Source of the DNA: Bacillota bacterium | GTDB taxonomy: Bacteria; Bacillota; Clostridia; Acetivibrionales; JAEZXR01 | Assembly: GCA_023419605.1 (NCBI GenBank) | Contig: JAEZXR010000053.1 | Location: forward strand, 24,826 to 88,825 | Reading direction: 5' to 3' | DNA length: 64,000 bases | Part shown: piece after piece, positions 62,515 to 64,000 of the stretch | Position numbering within the stretch: position 1 is the first letter of the stretch | Layout: every line of letters starts with the position of its first letter | Position numbers and translations under genes: made by a program | Notes under the pieces: generated by a model | The model's input: the letters and a program-made list of their open reading frames with translations, nothing else | The model's database searches: none | Told to the model about the DNA's origin: nothing

Positions 62515-62551
62515 AAAAAGACTGTCGGTAAACAAGTTGGCAGTCTTTTTT
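62515..62551 (+). terminator. Terminator of ilvE
   Basis: AAAAAGACTG / CAGTCTTTTT stem with T run, 12 bases past the stop. Confidence 0.88.
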
Positions 62552-62601
62552 GTATGGGACTAGATAGAATGTTAAAAGTTTTAACCAGTGAGCACCCTAT
62601 G

Positions 62602-63774
62602 CTACTGATTCCAAATCCATAACTTTCGTAAAAAGAAGACAGATACCAACTGCGCACTTCCAATAAAAAGGAGAAAATAATTCATTGCCCGGTCATATTT
62701 TATGTAGCTTAGAAGCAGGATCAATAGGACGGTACTAGCAATTCTCCCGGTATTCAGGGCAATTTCCTTATTGATTACATACTCAATCCGCAAATCCTCC
62801 TCATGATTGCGATTTACGATATTAAAGCTGGCGGAAGAAAGCGGAACCATAAAAAAAGGAAGAAAAAGTGCATCCAGTAGAATATAAAACAGTAATGTAC
62901 CGTAATTGATTTTTATAACCAGTCCAAGAACACCGATAAACATCAAAATGGCTCCCATGTACATGGAAAATACCCTTCTTTTCGGCTTTATGAGCTTTTG
63001 TTCTGCGATATATGCACAAGACAGTATAAGAGCAGCAAGAGTCGATAGTTTGCCCACTGCCAGTTCCGTTCCTGCAGTCTTAAACAGTAGAATCGAAATT
63101 AAAAACCCTATCACCACATCTCGAATTCCCCATACAGTAATACTCCTGCGGAGCTCTTTCCACCCGTCACAATGGGCTCGCAAAACACATCGGAAGTCCA
63201 GCTTCTTGCCATAGTATTCTTTCGACCTGAGTAATAACGATACCAGTATCAATACTACAAATATAGCCAGGGACATCGCAAAAACAATGGTATATCCCTT
63301 AGAGTTATTTCTAGCTATAATAAATGCAGAAGTAATAGGTGCGATGGCTCCGCAAACTCCCGCCACTGATCCATTAAACCCATTAAAAGTATCCCTGTTG
63401 TCCGTCGAAGTAAAATCAAAGCTAAGCACATGAAAAGCCACCCAATAAAATCCTGCTGCGATTCCAAAAAGCACTCCCAGAGGATAAATATAATTCATTA
63501 TGCTTTCTTTAAGTATAAGAATTAATAAGAAAAAGATAACGAAAAATATAATCCCTAATCGTAACGACCATACTCCATTCTTTCCTTTGGTAATCCATCC
63601 CCCAAGGATAAAAGTAATAGGCACAAAGATGTAATGCATTAGATTATATTTAGCTATAACAACAAAGTCATTCGAATTCTTCCAGAGAAATATATTTACA
63701 AATACATTGGATAACCCCATCGCCAGGGTAAAGAGACCACTAATTACCAGCAGAATCTTCGCTTTTTTTGACAT
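62602..63774 (-). CDS. MFS-type transporter
   Basis: 390 residues with about 11-12 hydrophobic helices in two halves around a charged loop (about 185-200, LLRSKEYYGKKLDFR). Build and the short helices with small loops fit the major facilitator superfamily; GGWITKGKNG and FTSTDNRDTFNGFNGS are visible, but I could not place a subfamily. Substrate unknown. Its 5' end lies near the rRNA operon end. Confidence 0.8.
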   Translation of the reverse strand: MSKKAKILLVISGLFTLAMGLSNVFVNIFLWKNSNDFVVIAKYNLMHYIFVPITFILGGWITKGKNGVWSLRLGIIFFVIFFLLILILKESIMNYIYPLGVLFGIAAGFYWVAFHVLSFDFTSTDNRDTFNGFNGSVAGVCGAIAPITSAFIIARNNSKGYTIVFAMSLAIFVVLILVSLLLRSKEYYGKKLDFRCVLRAHCDGWKELRRSITVWGIRDVVIGFLISILLFKTAGTELAVGKLSTLAALILSCAYIAEQKLIKPKRRVFSMYMGAILMFIGVLGLVIKINYGTLLFYILLDALFLPFFMVPLSSASFNIVNRNHEEDLRIEYVINKEIALNTGRIASTVLLILLLSYIKYDRAMNYFLLFIGSAQLVSVFFLRKLWIWNQ

Positions 63775-63877
63775 TCATACCGCCATCCTCATCGCAGAGA
63801 CTTTGAAATTTACTCATACTTTTCTAATATCTCCGCCTTCCATAATTACTATGTATGAGTTATGGAAAAATACAAAA

Positions 63878-63908
63878 CAAAGCCTTATGCTATTCGCATA
63901 AGGCTTTG
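63878..63908 (-). terminator. Terminator of the rRNA operon
   Basis: CAAAGCCTTATGC-gaata-GCATAAGGCTTTG followed by TTTTG on the minus strand, about 10 bases past the 5S end. Confidence 0.9.
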
Positions 63909-63916
63909 ATATAAAT

Positions 63917-64000
63917 CTGGCAGCGACCTACTTTCCCGGGAGGTTTCCCTCCAAGTATCATCGGCACTGAGAAGCTTAACTGCCGTGTTCGGTATGGGAA
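63917..64000 (-). rRNA. rrf: 5S ribosomal RNA, 3' part (partial)
   Basis: On the minus strand the last bases read CCGAACACGG...AGTGCCGATG...AGTAGGTCGCTGCC, the conserved 3' two-thirds of bacterial 5S rRNA. The 5' end is beyond the window, so 23S and 16S genes are expected upstream of it. Confidence 0.95.

Noticed and set aside
1..64000. CRISPR array, tRNA gene, prophage or IS transposase
   Set aside because: No regular repeat-spacer pattern, cloverleaf, phage gene or transposase motif was seen. The repeats found are isolated inverted elements.

Overview
The window looks like chromosome from a low-GC, spore-forming anaerobe of the Clostridia. The evidence is the IspH-ribosomal protein S1 fusion, the DivIVA/YlmH/YggT/SepF division cluster, GerW/YtfJ, ScpA/ScpB, an isoleucine T-box leader, a ferredoxin-linked 2-oxoacid oxidoreductase, a PFL-activating enzyme with L-lactate dehydrogenase, and a soluble transcarboxylase-type operon. 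I think of relatives of Clostridium thermocellum, but that is recollection of gene content, not a search. Nearly all genes are chromosomal housekeeping or metabolism. I see no phage, plasmid, CRISPR, transposase or tRNA gene. TTG and GTG starts are common (ispH, cmk, scpA, aroH, gerW and others).

Layout. 1-2.4 kb: truncated membrane sensor N-terminus, then mtnP-mtnA (start of MTA salvage). 2.4-12.4 kb, minus: aroB, ileS with T-box, then the division cluster divIVA-ylmH-yggT-sepF-yggS-hlyD-like-ynbB-like. 12.8-15.3 kb: RluA-type synthase, MerR-like protein, CheR. 15.6-23.1 kb, minus: ispH/rpsA, plsC, cmk, aroH, hutP homologue, a membrane protein, a flavoprotein, an RpiR regulator. 23.5-25.4 kb, plus: CapA-like protein and an unrecognised zinc-ribbon protein. 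25.5-29.3 kb, minus: transcarboxylase operon with a small epsilon-like protein starting at TTG. 29.7-32.2 kb, minus: agmatine deiminase, N-carbamoylputrescine amidase and a methyltransferase. 32.6-33.6 kb: small proteins including a 58-residue DUF1540 protein. 33.7-44.3 kb, minus: rluB, gerW, DUF2953, scpBA, trpS, M50 protease, lysA, recN, argR, nadK.

44.4-47.0 kb: lactate dehydrogenase, PflA and a free-standing pyruvate-kinase C-terminal domain. 47.0-54.5 kb, minus: a likely aryl-acid operon (Na+ symporter, two phenylacetate-CoA ligases, indolepyruvate:ferredoxin oxidoreductase, small membrane protein, ACT protein). 54.7-60.2 kb, minus: yqeG-aroE-comFB-endoIV-like-aroQ-pepQ-efp-CD1247-like. 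60.5-62.5 kb, plus: SDR and branched-chain aminotransferase. 62.6-63.8 kb: MFS transporter. The window ends in the 3' part of a 5S rRNA, so an rRNA operon lies just beyond.

Shikimate/chorismate genes are scattered (aroB, aroH, aroQ, aroE), so aromatic amino acids are probably made de novo, while the 47-54 kb operon could also degrade them or rebuild them from aryl acetates. MtnP/MtnA would recycle the MTA left by polyamine synthesis, with agmatine-derived putrescine as the polyamine precursor.

The main non-coding signal is a set of intergenic inverted-repeat elements. At least three share arms like GTGAAAATATAACTTCC, a 186-bp element sits at 39401, a further family is at 27667, and AT-rich palindromes lie at 32253 and 48819. 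They look like non-autonomous (MITE-like) repeats. The most testable gene-level points are a possible internal start giving free S1 from the ispH fusion, the orphan HutP, the TTG-start epsilon-like subunit, and the logic of the aryl-acid operon.
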